NCBI GenBank assembly: GCA_030762935.1
Contig: CM060893.1
Span: 10,646,001-10,710,000 of the forward strand
Direction of reading: 5' to 3'
DNA from: Hymenopus coronatus
Lineage: Eukaryota > Arthropoda > Insecta > Mantodea > Hymenopodidae
Length of the DNA stretch: 64,000 nt
The notes under the pieces are model-generated. The model did no database searches. It had not been told where the DNA came from and saw nothing but the letters and a program-made list of their open reading frames with translations. The position numbers were made by a program, and so were the translations under genes. Every line of letters begins with the position of its first letter. Position 1 is the first letter of the stretch. Below, one piece after another: positions 10,810 through 22,389 of this stretch.

Positions 10810-12585
10810 TTTCTCACTGAGGTTAAAATAAAATTAAAGAACTTTCTTTCACATCGGTTATTGCATGTAATATATTCGAAGCCAATAGTCAAGCACAGAA
10901 ATTTCCACTGCTTCCACCAGACGTATATTAGCATTTCTATTTTCCCCTCCGTCTCTTTGTGTCACTGTCAATATAAATTTACAATAAAATTCAAATTAGG
11001 TAAAACATTTCATGATGTATTAAGTTTATTGTCTTAATAGAAAATTGCAACCATAATTGTCATTACAACTATGCTACTACTACCGTCACTGTCACATATC
11101 TAATCACAAACATTCTGTACATTTTCATATTCTCCTCTTCGTCTCTCTCCCACTCAAACTGTGAATTGTGAAAATTCAAATTAAGTAAAACGTTTATGAT
11201 GTATTATATTAAGTTGTCTTAGTAGAAAATTGCATCCATAAATGTTGTTTCAGCTATGCTACTGTTACTGCTTGCGCTTCTGTCATCACGCACATTTCAT
11301 CTCTCTCTTGCTTTAAACGTTAATTTACATGCAAATTCAAATTAGGTAAAACATTGTACAATACATTATATTAAGTTTGTTGTCTTAATAGAAAATCATT
11401 GTTATGCTTAGCTGGCACCATTACCACCAAGCACAGACATACTGGAACATTTCTCTACTCCCTTCATATCTGTTCCACTGACAATATGAATTTTTATGCA
11501 AATTCAAATTATACGAGGTACGTCCAGAAAGTAAGTTCCGTTTGGTAATAAAATTAAATTGTGTACAGATACAGAATAATTATTTATTGCACAAAATTCT
11601 ACAACTCTTAAACTACCTTTCCACATAACTGCCGAAATTTTGCAGGCATTTGTCATAGCGTAGCACAAGTTTTTGTATACCTTCTTCATGAAGTTTGCCG
11701 CCTGTGTCTTCAAAAAGTTAGAAACATTTTCTATCAGCTCTTCGTCATTGTTGAAGTGTTGACGGCCATTCCATTGCGAGAGCACTAATTGTAAACTTGC
11801 AGTTTTCCTGAATCTTGTCATCAATCGCGTGAGCCAGTTCTTCTGTAACCAAAGATGGATGCCCACTTCGTTCTTCACCGTGCACTTCACTACATCCTTC
11901 ATTGAACTGTCGGACCCATCTTCTCACCATTGAATCACTCATCGCATCTTGTCCGCAAATTTGCCGACAAATTTCAATTGGTTTCACTTTCCTAGCATTC
12001 AGAAAACGAATCACAGATCTGATTTCACAAGCGGCGCGATTTTCAATCAACACCAACATTGTAAACAAGCACAACAAAGCGTATGTGGCTGACAGCGATC
12101 TCAAAATGGCGCACGTTTCTTCTCCTTGATACAGAGCATTTACAGCGCATGTGCAGAACTGCGATTGCAGCGCTGCAGCGGAGATAAATTGAAACGGAAC
12201 TTACTTTCTGGACGTACCTCGTATATTAGGTATGCTATCTAAATAGGAAATCATATCCATCATAGCTGTTATAGCTAAGCTGCTGTCACGTTTTACCATC
12301 ACATACATACCATATATTTGTGTACCTCCCTCTCCTCTCTGCCACTCAAAGTGAATTTCTGCACAAATTCAAATTATTAATTTCAGAGAAATTTTTACAT
12401 TTGAGTGTTTTATTGGGTATGTTGTTTAAATGAAAAATCTTTATCAATAATTGCGCTGCCATTGCCACTATCACCTTTCACACATATATCGGTACATCGT
12501 TTCTGTTCTGCTCTTTCCCACTCTCTTAACCAATACATGAATTTCAACACAAATTCAAATTAAATAAAAACAGAGAGGACTTAAG
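10810..12585. repeat. ~180-bp tandem repeat array, about six units
   Basis: Units of about 170-190 bp are marked by 'AAATTCAAATTA(G/A)GTAAAAC', then 'TTGTCTTAATAGAAAAT', then a C-rich part (CTCTCTCCCACT) and 'GTGAATT'. I can follow about six diverged units. One is interrupted by the mariner at 11514-12221, giving a natural order: array first, transposon later. Confidence 0.75.
11514..12221 (-). mobile_element. mariner, internally deleted copy (708 bp)
   Basis: Both ends carry the inverted repeat CGAGGTACGTCCAGAAAGTA, flanked by TA (11512-11513 and 12222-12223). On the minus strand the N-terminal transposase (RSVIRFLNARKVKPIE, then a helix-turn-helix ending near SALAMEW) joins directly to the C-terminal part (QHFNNDEELIENVSNFLKTQ). 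The whole catalytic core is therefore missing. It is about 576 bp shorter than the family member at 50732-52015. It lies antisense to gene A. Confidence 0.85.
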
Positions 12586-12834
12586 TGTCCCTTAATTTGT
12601 TCAAAATAAAAGATACTTTAAATTTTATCTAATAATAAAATTAAGTTCTGGAAAAAGGAGATCATCTTGTATTCAGATAAATATGGTACTTTCTGTATTG
12701 CTACAATCCATTGTATGATGAAATGTTTGTTTCAAGATGTTTCTTTATACCATATAGAGATATATAAACAATTAAACTGATGCTTTATCAGATAACCATA
12801 CTGTATAGATGATTGTGTGATTATTCTGTTACAG

Positions 12835-12866
12835 GATGGTGACTCCCCTCCAATAAAATCTGCAAG
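12835..12866 (+). CDS. zinc-finger gene A, 32-nt microexon
   Basis: Bounded by TTCTGTTACAG before and GTAAGA after. It adds DGDSPPIKSA plus two bases of an Arg codon that is completed by the first base of exon 19009. This joins the phase-0 leader exon to the finger exon in frame: the reading frame entering at 19010 is exactly that of the finger array. Gene B has an exon of identical length and phase at 49589-49620 encoding DGNFSAVKSS, so the microexon is real and predates the duplication. Confidence 0.85.
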
Positions 12867-12999
12867 GTAAGACTCGACTCTTGGCTAATGCTTCTGCATT
12901 TTGTGTTACATTTTCCTTTAGTTCTTCTATGCTTTTATTTATGTTATAGTAGCTGTCTCATTGTGTTTTTGAACTGATATAAATGTAACAATCACAGTG

Positions 13000-13880
13000 G
13001 AGACCCGTATCTGTGAAAAGGATATCCTGATTGGTTGACCCCCTGAGGCCTGGAATGGTAGGTATAGGTTTGGTGCACCTGGGGTCCCGAACCAACCTTG
13101 ACTCCCCCAGTCAACAGAAATGTCCATCTGCTTGTAGGCCATGAGTGGAGACACATGTCTGTGGAAAGTGATGTCCTGGTTGGTTGAGAATTGCATTTCT
13201 GAGCCTGGGTCTTCCGTCTTTTCAATGACTAAATGCACTACTTTGGTTTCAGCTTCACCTAAATGGAAGGCTAGCAACTAACTTCTAGGCAATTGACTAG
13301 GACTAGGTGCTATACCAAACTCGAGGGTGAGGGGGCCAATGAGCCCACTATATCCCCTTTTGGGCTTCATGGTGGGTAGGGAGCACTGGGGTATGAGTCT
13401 GCAACCATTTTCATGGCTAAAAACAAATACACACCTAATTTAGTGATTGGAAAAGAAGTTGTTGAGGGCAATGGTCCTTGCTATTAAGTAATATATAGAG
13501 GAAAGTAGATATGTTAAATTGGTTAGCTTGTTTTCTATCAAAAGTCTAGACAAAATTGGAGGTCCAGTTCAGTCATGCATTAGAATACTCAATGATAAAC
13601 TCCTACTAGAAGCAATTTCAGCATCCCAGGCAATAACTGAAAATTACTCAAAAATTATTAAGAGCAAAAGGTTAGGCAGCTTGACAGTTAAGGTCAAACT
13701 TCACAAAACTTGGAACTCGTTGTGGGGTGTTGTCACCACATCATTAGGTGGTTTGTCAAATGAGGAGGTTCAAGAGAATCAGGTAGAACAAGAGATCACA
13801 TCTTTAGTTAGGGTTCAGTAGAAGGTAAATAGTGAATTCATGCCTACTCGTACCTTATTCCTTACCTTTGATCAAACAGG
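13000..13880 (+). mobile_element. non-LTR retrotransposon 5' end with ORF1 fragment
   Basis: At 13019-13410 there is a relatively GC-rich, UTR-like stretch. A short ORF (MAKNKYTPNLVIGKE) then starts at about 13413. After a frameshift the plus-strand frame at 13519-13818 reads 'SLDKIGGPVQSCIRILNDKLLLEAISASQ' in broken form, then 'VKVKLHKTWNSLWGVV', then 'LSNEEVQENQVEQEITSLVRVQ'. This order (H-LNSS-GVV, then EEI--L--Q-V--V-R) is what I know from ORF1 RNA-binding domains of Jockey/I-type LINEs. No endonuclease or reverse transcriptase follows. Confidence 0.6.
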
Positions 13881-13914
13881 TATATAACATCTAAGGGATG
13901 GAAAAATCTACACA

Positions 13915-14420
13915 ACAGAGCTTAAGTAAGTCCAATTTTGCATAAATGTCTTCTCAGAGTCTTGAATCTAGTAAGATATAAACATTTCCCACATAGCAGG
14001 TCCCATTATATGTAAATGACTTCTCAGTGTGTTGTATCGAGTAACATAGTCAACTACATTTCCTGCATAGCAGGTCTTGTGTAAGTCCCCTTATACATGT
14101 CTTCTCAGTGTGTTGTATCCAGTAAGATAGCCAACAACATTTCCTACATAACAGGCTTGTGTAAATCCCATTATACATAAATTGTGTCCACTAAGATAGC
14201 CAACAACTTTTCTAACATGACCTATCTTGTGTAAATCCCATTGTACATAAATGTCTTCTCATGGTGTTGTTTCCTAAATAATGGGCTGTGTGCAAGTCCC
14301 ATTATACATAAATGTCTTCTCATGGTGTTGTTTCCTACATAATGGGTTGTGTGTAAGTCCCATTATACATAAATGTCTTCTCATGGTGTTGTATCTAGTA
14401 AGATAGCCAACACCACCTCT
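13915..14420. repeat. tandem repeat array, ~63-90-bp units
   Basis: Units share 'GTGTAAGTCCCATTATACAT', 'AAATGTCTTCTCA(G/T)GTGTTGT' and, in the longer form, 'AGTAAGATAGCCAACAACATT'. There are about seven units. Those at 14260-14390 are nearly identical and shorter (about 63 bp), which suggests recent local expansion of a sub-unit. Confidence 0.75.
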
Positions 14421-14429
14421 AACCTGGAT

Positions 14430-14690
14430 CTAGTTAATGTGCAAAGAGCATTACTAAGTTTACTGCCAGGTCCAGGAATAAAGTCTTGAGCCTGTCTAGG
14501 GTGCTTTGTCTTTTCCAGTCTTACTCTGAGCTGATTTATCTTGTACTTGCTACTTCTGAAAGAGACACCTCAGAAGGGTTCAGGTCCTACTAACTTGTTT
14601 GCTATTTCATTACCTTTAATGTCCACATGACAAGGGTAACCTACACAGATTAACTAACTTAGCATAATATAGTATATTCTGTTTTTGAGA
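14430..14690 (-). mobile_element. LINE RNase H-domain fragment
   Basis: The minus strand reads 'VGYPCHVDIKGNEIANKLVG', matching the conserved 'W-PSHVGI-GNE-AD-LA' block of LINE RNase H domains, followed by 'SSKYKINQLRVRLEK'. It contains stops. It is opposite in orientation to the ORF1 fragment upstream, so the two are probably separate insertions. Confidence 0.6.
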
Positions 14691-15899
14691 TAAGAGTGAT
14701 GAGTCAGAGTTTGTCATCAGAGTGATATTATGTGACAAGGTTCCCAAGTGGTAGGCACTCAAGGACAACATTGCTTACAATAGGCTTTAAGTGCTTGAAA
14801 TACAATTTTGCAGATGGATAAATTAATGTAATTAAAATGTATAAATATTACAATTCAATTTTGTAAGAGAACTCTAGAAAGTGTTGGTTTAATTTAAAAT
14901 TAATATTCGACAATGGATCATAGGATTTTAAAGAGGCTGGTTTTCTGAAATGTCATGGGCTGCAAAAAAGGGCTTTACAGGCCACCGTTGTAGTGTAAGT
15001 GCTTGTAGGTAATCAAGTTGCCAATTTGATGGACTTCTGATCATAATTTATGGATTTTTAAGTTTTATGGTGGGTAAAAAGTATATTTGGCAGTTATTGG
15101 GAACTATTATGAATCAGTCTGTCTTTTGAGTAATTTTGTCGGTTTTCTGGCACCGTCTGCTTGGCACAAAGTGAAAATAGTATGGTACGTGGATGAGACT
15201 TTGAAGGCCACTGTTCACCACATGCTGTCAACAACATATCTTACCAAACTGATCTGTTGTGATATGACCAAGTTGTTGAAGTAACATAAAATAGAATTTT
15301 GAGGAAAGAACCTGCAGGTACATGATATGTCCATAAATTGCTTGTTTGAATTCAAACAAAGTTAAATATTATGAGTTATTCTGTTTGTGCAGCAGAGAGT
15401 GTTTGATCATGCTGTCAATAGTATAGATTAGGTTACCATAGCATAAACTTGCTTGCTCTCTGTATATTGACAATGTTTATACTCCTAGATGGGACATTTC
15501 CTTCCTCAAGCCTGCTTCCCTCCCAGGTGTTGCTTAATAGGTACATGGTATTGGCATTTCCATATATGTAAATGTGCTTCATGGTATTTATCAAAACAGC
15601 GTACTTCAATTTGTGTCTTCACGATCTAAGAATCAGTAATCCAATGTGATAAATGCATACAGTGAGCCCATAAGCATTTTAAGCAAATATGTTGAAATCT
15701 GTTCTATATTCTTTATTCAGTAAATGTTGTATATCTCTTGTGGTTCCTGACTGAGTGAAAATGGAGAGGACTTCACACACTACATAGAGTAAATTAAAGG
15801 TATACATGTTGTTCTTTATGTATTTGCTCAAATATATGGTATTCTATTCAGAAACTTGCAGACACAGTGTGATGTTTAGTTCCATGTTCAACTACTATG

Positions 15900-15900
<1 letters not shown>
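14691..15900. other. intronic sequence, nothing recognised
   Basis: No repeat or coding remnant could be supported here. Confidence 0.4.

Positions 15901-15901
<1 letters not shown>

Positions 15902-15954
<53 letters not shown>
15902..15954. repeat. (CT)n microsatellite
   Basis: About 26 CT units. A frame crossing it translates as a Leu/Ser run, which is an artefact. Confidence 0.95.
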
Positions 15955-15963
<9 letters not shown>

Positions 15964-16309
15964 GAGTATTTTAGAAACATATCTGCTTCTTGTGTGAAAA
16001 CAATGAACTAAAAACTGAAAAGTCAAATTAATATCAAGTTATCATTGTCCAGCATCTTTTAAGGATGAGGTACAAAATGTTCCATGAAATCTCTCTATAG
16101 CTAAAGCTGCCCTTTGTATGTACATTTTGGTTTTTTGTCCTTGTTCTAAAACTGACTGATAAAATTTATTACTACAAAATTGTACAGCTAATTAAAACAA
16201 AAGATTTATGTACATTTTTACTTCTTTACACATGTCCATGGCAAGTAGAGGAACTATAAATTACCAATCAAAAGCTACTACAGTTTTGAGATATTTTTTT
16301 AAAAAAAAA

Positions 16310-16450
16310 AAATGTACATGTGGATAGCATAACCCAAAAATGAAGATTAAAAAAAATGTCAAACTCAGCATTGAAATTCCAAATATTACTTCAATCATCA
16401 TAATACCCACCCCAAATTTGCATTGAAATGTATACTTATTTTTATTAACT
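16310..16450 (+). repeat. repeat X fragment
   Basis: A diverged match to the left part of repeat X: the 'AAAATGAA...GTCAAACT' region, then 'CATTGAAATTCC', then 'ACCCACCCCAAATTTGC'. Too short and diverged for firm boundaries. Confidence 0.4.
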
Positions 16451-16990
16451 ACAGACGTTATTTGAAAGTTTTAATTTTAATATCTAATTTCATTTCATGG
16501 CTGGTAATATACTTTCTAAATAGTATTTTCTGACAGTAGCCTTGGGATTTCTCTTCATTTTGAACTTAATATTCTATTGCTGGTTAACCATAAGATAGAG
16601 ACAAAGAGTACTAAGTGGAAATATAGGTCTTAAAAGAGCACAACATTTGTGAAATACATATATTTATAACATTAGCTATCTCAGAGACACGTTTTGCTAT
16701 TTATTTTAAATTTCAAATACTTAATCAATTTTTGAAGAGTTAACTTACATTTCTTTTTATATTTGTTTTTAAACAAAAAAATTTATGACCTCATACAAGT
16801 AGTAAAAAATCTTGTGAGAAACATTCCATTCATTATGTCGGCAACCAACTGTCCACTGCCTTATTGATAAACATTTGGTTATGATAATATTAATAACTTG
16901 TCAAATGTAATTGACAGAGGAATTACTTTCAAAACAACATTGCACGTTTGTTGTTAAATCAATCCTGAATTTTAATGTATTTCTCATGAC

Positions 16991-18910
16991 TAGGGCCCAG
17001 ATTTATATGCATAAAATCACCTAAAATATGTATCCAAAATTAGCAAAAAATTACAGAAAATTAACTTAAAATCATGGGATTTTATTCACTCACTATATAC
17101 GTTCAATCAAATATTGTATAAAATAGCATCACAATAGGCAACTAGTATTCTTTCAATGTTTTCTGAAGAGAAACTTTGTCTATTATCTGTCAAAATGAGT
17201 TTGTGTGCAGAGAATTATCTGATGTGATTGGACTTTATTTATACACTGGTGCCAAAGCTTCAGAGCATTCATCTGGCAAAGAAACCTTAATTCCACATAA
17301 GTACCGACTAATTGATTAAATCTTCTGTAATCCAGGTTTCGAATTCAACACACTTTCTAAGTTTCATTTTAATGTTCTCCCCAGTTTCGCCTGGAGTGAT
17401 ATTCAGTGAACAAACTACTTTCTGGATAATACTGAGTGAATCATGCAGGGGTATACCACACGATTCTAGGCTCTCAATGGCTTTTGTAAGTTTAGAAAAA
17501 TGTGCATGGATGAAATTCAGATCTTGATAAATCGTCTCACATTTTTAAACACAACTTTTGCATCAACGACACATGCAGTATTATCTTCAAGTTTTGCAAC
17601 CACTTCTTTTACTTCTTGGAAATGTTCTTGGTAAAACAAAACTGCAGATAACAATGTCCTCCACCTAGTTAGAATAAGTGCAGGAGACTAGCAATCTTTG
17701 TAGAACTGGATTTGAGTTGCTACCTTCAGAAATACTTTCTTCCCCAATTGTAATTAAATTGTTAACAGCTGGAAACTGTACATATATTTCTTCTATAGCA
17801 CAGTATAGTCCATGTGCTGAGAAAGTTATGTGCATTAACTTTGGATAGAACACTTGGAGGGCTTCTGCTGCTTTCAGCATATATGAAGTCACATCTGCAA
17901 GTAATACAAGCAGATTAGAGCAATTATTCCTAATTCTAGATGGCCTCACTAGCCATAGAGAATCATTAACAAATCTTGCTATTGTAATATGGTTGGTTTT
18001 CCCTAGTACTTTGCACACAAGAAGATGAAGTTGCCAGGTTCATCTGGATGTAGCTTACCAACCATGAAATTTGCTATGGTGCTGATATTTGAATCATTTG
18101 TCCCATCCACAGAGATCCAAACAGAATTCCCTTCCATATCAGAATGGATGAATTGGAGGGAGATTCACGTAGCAGAGATATAGTTTTTCTAAGAGTTGAT
18201 TCATGTGGGATATTTTGATTTACACAATATTTTTCCAGAAATGATCGCAGGGTTGGATCATTTAATTTATTCCATGGAATGTTGCTGCATACTAAAGCAT
18301 TGCAAACATCAGCTGAAAATGTGTTAACGGAAGACTTACCTATGTAAGAAGAAGTTGTGATGTACTGTCCTTCCTCCCCATTGCTGAAAAGTGTGCAGCG
18401 GTTTTAGTTTCATTATAATTTCTTCTCATGCTTTATTTCCTTCAAGGAAACTTGGCAATACACTATTGTTCCATATGTTGAGTAGTCACAATTACCTGAC
18501 ACTCCTGATTTAATAAATCTTGTTTGCTGCTCTTTTCTTTAGGTATTTTCACAACAAAATACTAGTTGCACTCTATCAACATAAAAGTTAATGAATACAT
18601 TTCTTTTGACCATTGTCTTCTGCATGCAGTAGTAAAAGGTATGTAGGAAAACCCCACTCCCTCCCCCTTAAGTTAGGCACCTGATTCTATTGTAAGATTG
18701 AAAGTAAGGTGGTGTTATAACTAAAGGGACGTACAAAACCTTTTTCTTAAAAATTCTTGGCATTTAAAGGGCTGCTCAAAACTTTTTCTTAGAAATTCTT
18801 GGACTTGTATCATTTATATCAAAATTCTGTTACACTTAGAATATGCAGCAAAACTTTACAACCCTTTAAATATGCATTTGCATATGCACTTTCAAAGCAT
18901 CTGGGCCCTA
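16991..18910 (-). mobile_element. hAT-type DNA transposon with decayed transposase
   Basis: The ends are inverted (TAGGGCCCAGAT and its complement) and flanked by an 8-bp near-duplication, CTCATGAC (16983-16990) and CTGATGAC (18911-18918), as expected of hAT elements. The minus strand encodes, in pieces, 'CNALVCSNIPWNKLNDPTLR', 'SFLEKYCVNQNIPHESTLRK', 'VWISVDGTNDSNISTIANFM', 'KTNHITIARFVND' and 'ALQVFYPKLMHITFSAHGLY'. These resemble a hAT-like transposase family widespread in arthropods. Frameshifts and stops make it inactive. It lies in intron 2 of gene A, antisense, ending about 90 bp before the last exon. Confidence 0.75.
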
Positions 18911-19008
18911 CTGATGACAGATAATAAACCTATCATACAGAAATTATGTTTTCATATCTCATTCTGTGATTGATGTATTTAATGATACTAAATCGTTCAA
19001 CATTTCAG

Positions 19009-20617
19009 ATTACGGAAGGAAGCAGTATCAGGTGATAACAATAGTAAATCACTATTTTCGTCTGCTAAAATCTCAGAAACAGACACAAGTTTCTATATCA
19101 GAAAGCATCATCCTAAATTTTCAAGTCAGGAAGGTAAAGTCACAGAAATAGCCATTGTTGAAGAACATATTCACTCAGAAGAATCTGGTAAATGTAGTGA
19201 TGCGGAAATATGCAGAACGGCTTTATACCCAAAACCAAAGAATTTGAATCCTAAGGACAAAAGATCATATATGTGCCAAATCTGTGATAGGAGCTTTACT
19301 TATTTGTCAATCTTCAAAAGACATAATTTGATTCATTTGGGTAACAAGCCACACCAGTGTAAAATGTGTGATAGGCACTTTACTGAGTTATCAAGTTTGA
19401 AAAGACATAACTTGATTCATGAGGGTAAGAAACCACATCAATGTAAAACCTGTGAAAAGAGCTTTATTTGCTTGTCACATTTGAAAACACATAATTTAAT
19501 TCATGAGGGTAAGAAACCACATCAATGTAAAACTTGTGATAAGAGCTTTATTTTGTTGTCACATTTGAAAACACATAATTTGATTCATGAGGGTAAGAAA
19601 CCATATCAATGTAAAACTTGTGATAAGAGCTTTATTTGGTTGTCGCATTTGAAAACACATAATTTGTTTCATGAGGGTAAGAAACCATATCAATGTAAAA
19701 CTTGTGATAAAAGCTTTATTTCGCTGTCACATTTGAAAACACATAATTTGTTTCACGAGGGTAAGAAACCATATCAATGTAAAACTTGTGATAAGAGCTT
19801 TATATGGTTGTCACATTTGAAAACACATAATTTGATTCATGAGGATACGAAACCACACCAATGTGAAACTTGTGATAAGAGCTTTACTCGTTTTTCAGAT
19901 TTGAAAAAACATAATTTGATTCATGATGGTAAGAAACCACACCAATGTAAAACTTGTGGCAAGAGCTATATTTCATTGTCACATTTGAAAACACACAATA
20001 TGATTCATGAGGGTAAGAAACCACATCAATGTAAAACTTGTGATAAGAGTTTTACTGGTATGTCAGATTTGAAAACGCATACCTTGATTCATGAGGGTAA
20101 GAAACCAAACCAATGTAAAACTTGTGATAAGAGCTTTACTCGTTTGTCAAGTTTGAAAACACATAGTTTGATTCATGAAGGTAAGAGACCACATCAATGT
20201 ATAACCTGTGATAAGAGTTTTACGGATTTGTCAAATTTGAGAAAACACAATTTGATTCATGAGGGTAAGAAAGCAAACCAGTGTAAAACTTGTGATAAGA
20301 GCTTTACTCGTTTGTCAGATTTGAAAACACATAATTTGATTCATGAGAGTAAGAAACCACACCAATGTAAAACTTGTGATAAGAGCTTTGCACGTTTGTC
20401 AAGTTTGAAAAAACATAATTTAATGCATGAGGGTAAGAGACTACATCAATGTAAAACTTGTGATAAGAGCTTTATTTGGTTGTCACATTTGAAAACACAC
20501 AATTTGATTCATGAGGATATGAAACCACACCAATGTAAAACTTGTGATAAGAGCTTTACTCGTTTTTCAGAATTGGAAAAACATAATTTAATTCATAATG
20601 GAAAGAAACCACTCTAA
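19009..20617 (+). CDS. zinc-finger gene A, last coding exon with 16 C2H2 fingers
   Basis: Encodes residues 165-700. After the acceptor ACATTTCAG (19008) comes a linker (RLRKEAVSGDNN..., about 88 residues) aligned along its length with gene B (LCMEAVSGDRPE...). Sixteen tandem 28-residue fingers (C-x2-C-x12-H-x3-H) start at about residue 254. Linkers are HEGKKP[HY]QC in place of the canonical TGEKPY. Predicted base-contact positions vary while the scaffold is nearly invariant (CDKSF, L--H). Several fingers share 'LSHLKTH', with only the -1 residue changing (W, S, L, C), which points to recent intragenic expansion. The last finger ends HNGKKPL and a TAA. The next codons are still finger-like, so the stop is secondary. 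It is expected to bind DNA in the nucleus; the target is unknown. Confidence 0.92.
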
Positions 20618-21060
20618 TGTAAAACTTGTCATAAGAGCTCTATTTTGTTGTGACATTTGAAGACACATAATATGATTCATGAGGGTAAAAAACCAAACCA
20701 ATGTAAAACATGTGATAAGAGCTTTACTCATTTATCAGGTTTTTGCTTATCCTGAGAAGACGAATGTCGAGTAACCTAAAGCTCCATGGACCCCGAGATC
20801 ATTTGAGCATCATTTCGCCAATTTCATTCATCATCCGAAATGACCAAGCAGGTTAAAGGACAAACTAGTTAAAAAAAATGATTTGTAAGAAACCAAACCA
20901 GTATAAAACTTGTGATAGGAGCTTTACAGATTTGAAAACAGTTTGATTCATGAGGATAAAAACCACACCAATGTAAAACTTGTGATAAGAGCTTTACAGA
21001 TTTGTCAACATTCAGAAAACATAATTTGATTTACGAGAGTAAGAATGTGATGTAAAAATT
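20618..21060 (+). pseudogene. decayed zinc fingers downstream of the gene A stop
   Basis: Directly after the TAA the frame still reads CKTCHKSS, then a second stop, then HLKTHNMIHEGKKPN and QCKTCDKSFTHLSG. A non-finger insert of about 130 bp (about 20741-20875) follows, then further finger scraps with indels (KTCDRSFTDL, QCKTCDKSFTDLS) to about 21060. The ancestral array was therefore longer. This stretch now serves as 3'UTR or flank. Confidence 0.85.
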
Positions 21061-21417
21061 TGTGATAAAAAGTTTACTCAGATATATTATTTGATTCATG
21101 TGGGTAAGAAAGCTGAAAACAAATAGTCTGATAATTTATATAATAATTCAGACCAAGTGGACTAACACTCTGGCTTCAAATACCTAATTACTCTCAACAT
21201 TTCACCTTCATTTGAAGACATTGACATAATTTGATTCATGAAGTTAGAAGCTATAGATTTTAGTGTAAAGGTTAAGAGACCTTACACACCTGCTAAATTT
21301 AAAAGGGCATAATGTGAGCCATCATGCGATAGTCCTTGAACTGTGACATTATATAAGTTACTTTTTCCTATTCTTTAAAAGTGTTTCATTTGAATTATTA
21401 GGCGATAAACTTGTGCA

Positions 21418-21423
21418 AATAAA
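21418..21423 (+). promoter_or_regulatory. candidate poly(A) signal of gene A
   Basis: An AATAAA hexamer lies about 800 nt past the stop. AT-rich sequence gives many chance hexamers, so this is only the most plausible candidate. Confidence 0.25.
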
Positions 21424-21654
21424 TACATTCATGATGACTTAAAGGAAGTGCCATGTTTTAAAGAGTAATGTAATTTGTAAGTTCAAGTAACTATACACAC
21501 ATGAAGATGCATTGAGATTTACAGTTTATAATTTAATGTTAAAGACAAAACTTGTAAAACTCTCACTTTTTGATGTGTTTCTTTTATAATTTTTATTGTT
21601 TTACCTTAGAAGTTCAGTGTTCTTCTGTGTAAAAGTTTTGTGTACATGTCTAAC

Positions 21655-21808
21655 TAATGTAAAAATCCTTAGAATGGCTTCCTTCAGAAGGAAGGAAAGC
21701 AGTTGGCCATGTGTCATAGATTTACGATATGTAAAAGAACCTCCAGTCTGATAAAGAGGCTTCTGAGCGAAATTAGTCTTTCACGTCCAGTATAGAATGG
21801 GATGAGAA
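21655..21808 (+). mobile_element. SINE family 2, partial copy
   Basis: The reverse complement of the 25365-25628 and 38738-38990 copies: 'AAAAATCCTTAG...GGCTTCCTTC', 'GTCATAGATTTACG', then the 'AGTATAGAATGGGATG' block. The tRNA-like head is missing. Confidence 0.75.
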
Positions 21809-22389
21809 ACACAAGAGGTTCAAGAGCATTCACAAATAAAATAAAAAAAACAGTGATTTATTGAAATCAGATCCAGTTACAATAATTCAAGTTACTGGTG
21901 TTGTCACACCTTCCTGTTTGAAAAATGCAATTTATTGGAGCCTGATCCAATTACAGAAATTCAAGTGACTTATGTTGTCATTTGAGTGTATTTGCTCTAC
22001 CTCGCTCATTTTTAGTGCTATTAAAAACAAAGTAACTATATGAGACATGATCGAGTTACTTATTTCAAGAAACAGAAGTTGTCTAGGTATGTACTTTCTG
22101 TACTCCAGTGATGTGTATTGCTATGCAAATAAATTATTGGAGTTCTGCAGACAGGCCTTTAAATATTTACATACATGATATTTGTTATAGATAAATGAAG
22201 TAAACTTGCGATTTCTAAATGGAAAAGATCTGTTTTCATGCACTGCAAATGCCTCTAGATACTTCCAATCTGACAAATCCTGAAGTCCTTCCAAGTCTGA
22301 TGTTCCTCCAAAATCTTTGCTCTGATTTGTTATAGATTCCTAATGCATTACTTTGCTGGCCACCACATATACCGTAACCTGTGCTGTAG

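Larger units (their letters stand above)
10053..12834 (+). other. gene A intron 1 (phase 0)
   Basis: A 2782-nt intron with donor GTGAGT and acceptor TTCTGTTACAG. It is filled by two tandem-repeat arrays and a deleted mariner, each listed separately. Confidence 0.8.
12867..19008 (+). other. gene A intron 2
   Basis: A 6142-nt intron with donor GTAAGA and acceptor ACATTTCAG. It contains LINE fragments, a tandem array, a CT microsatellite and a hAT element, each listed separately. Confidence 0.8.

Noticed and set aside
15806..15997. Short protein with a Leu-Ser repeat
   Set aside because: It is translation of a (CT)n microsatellite.
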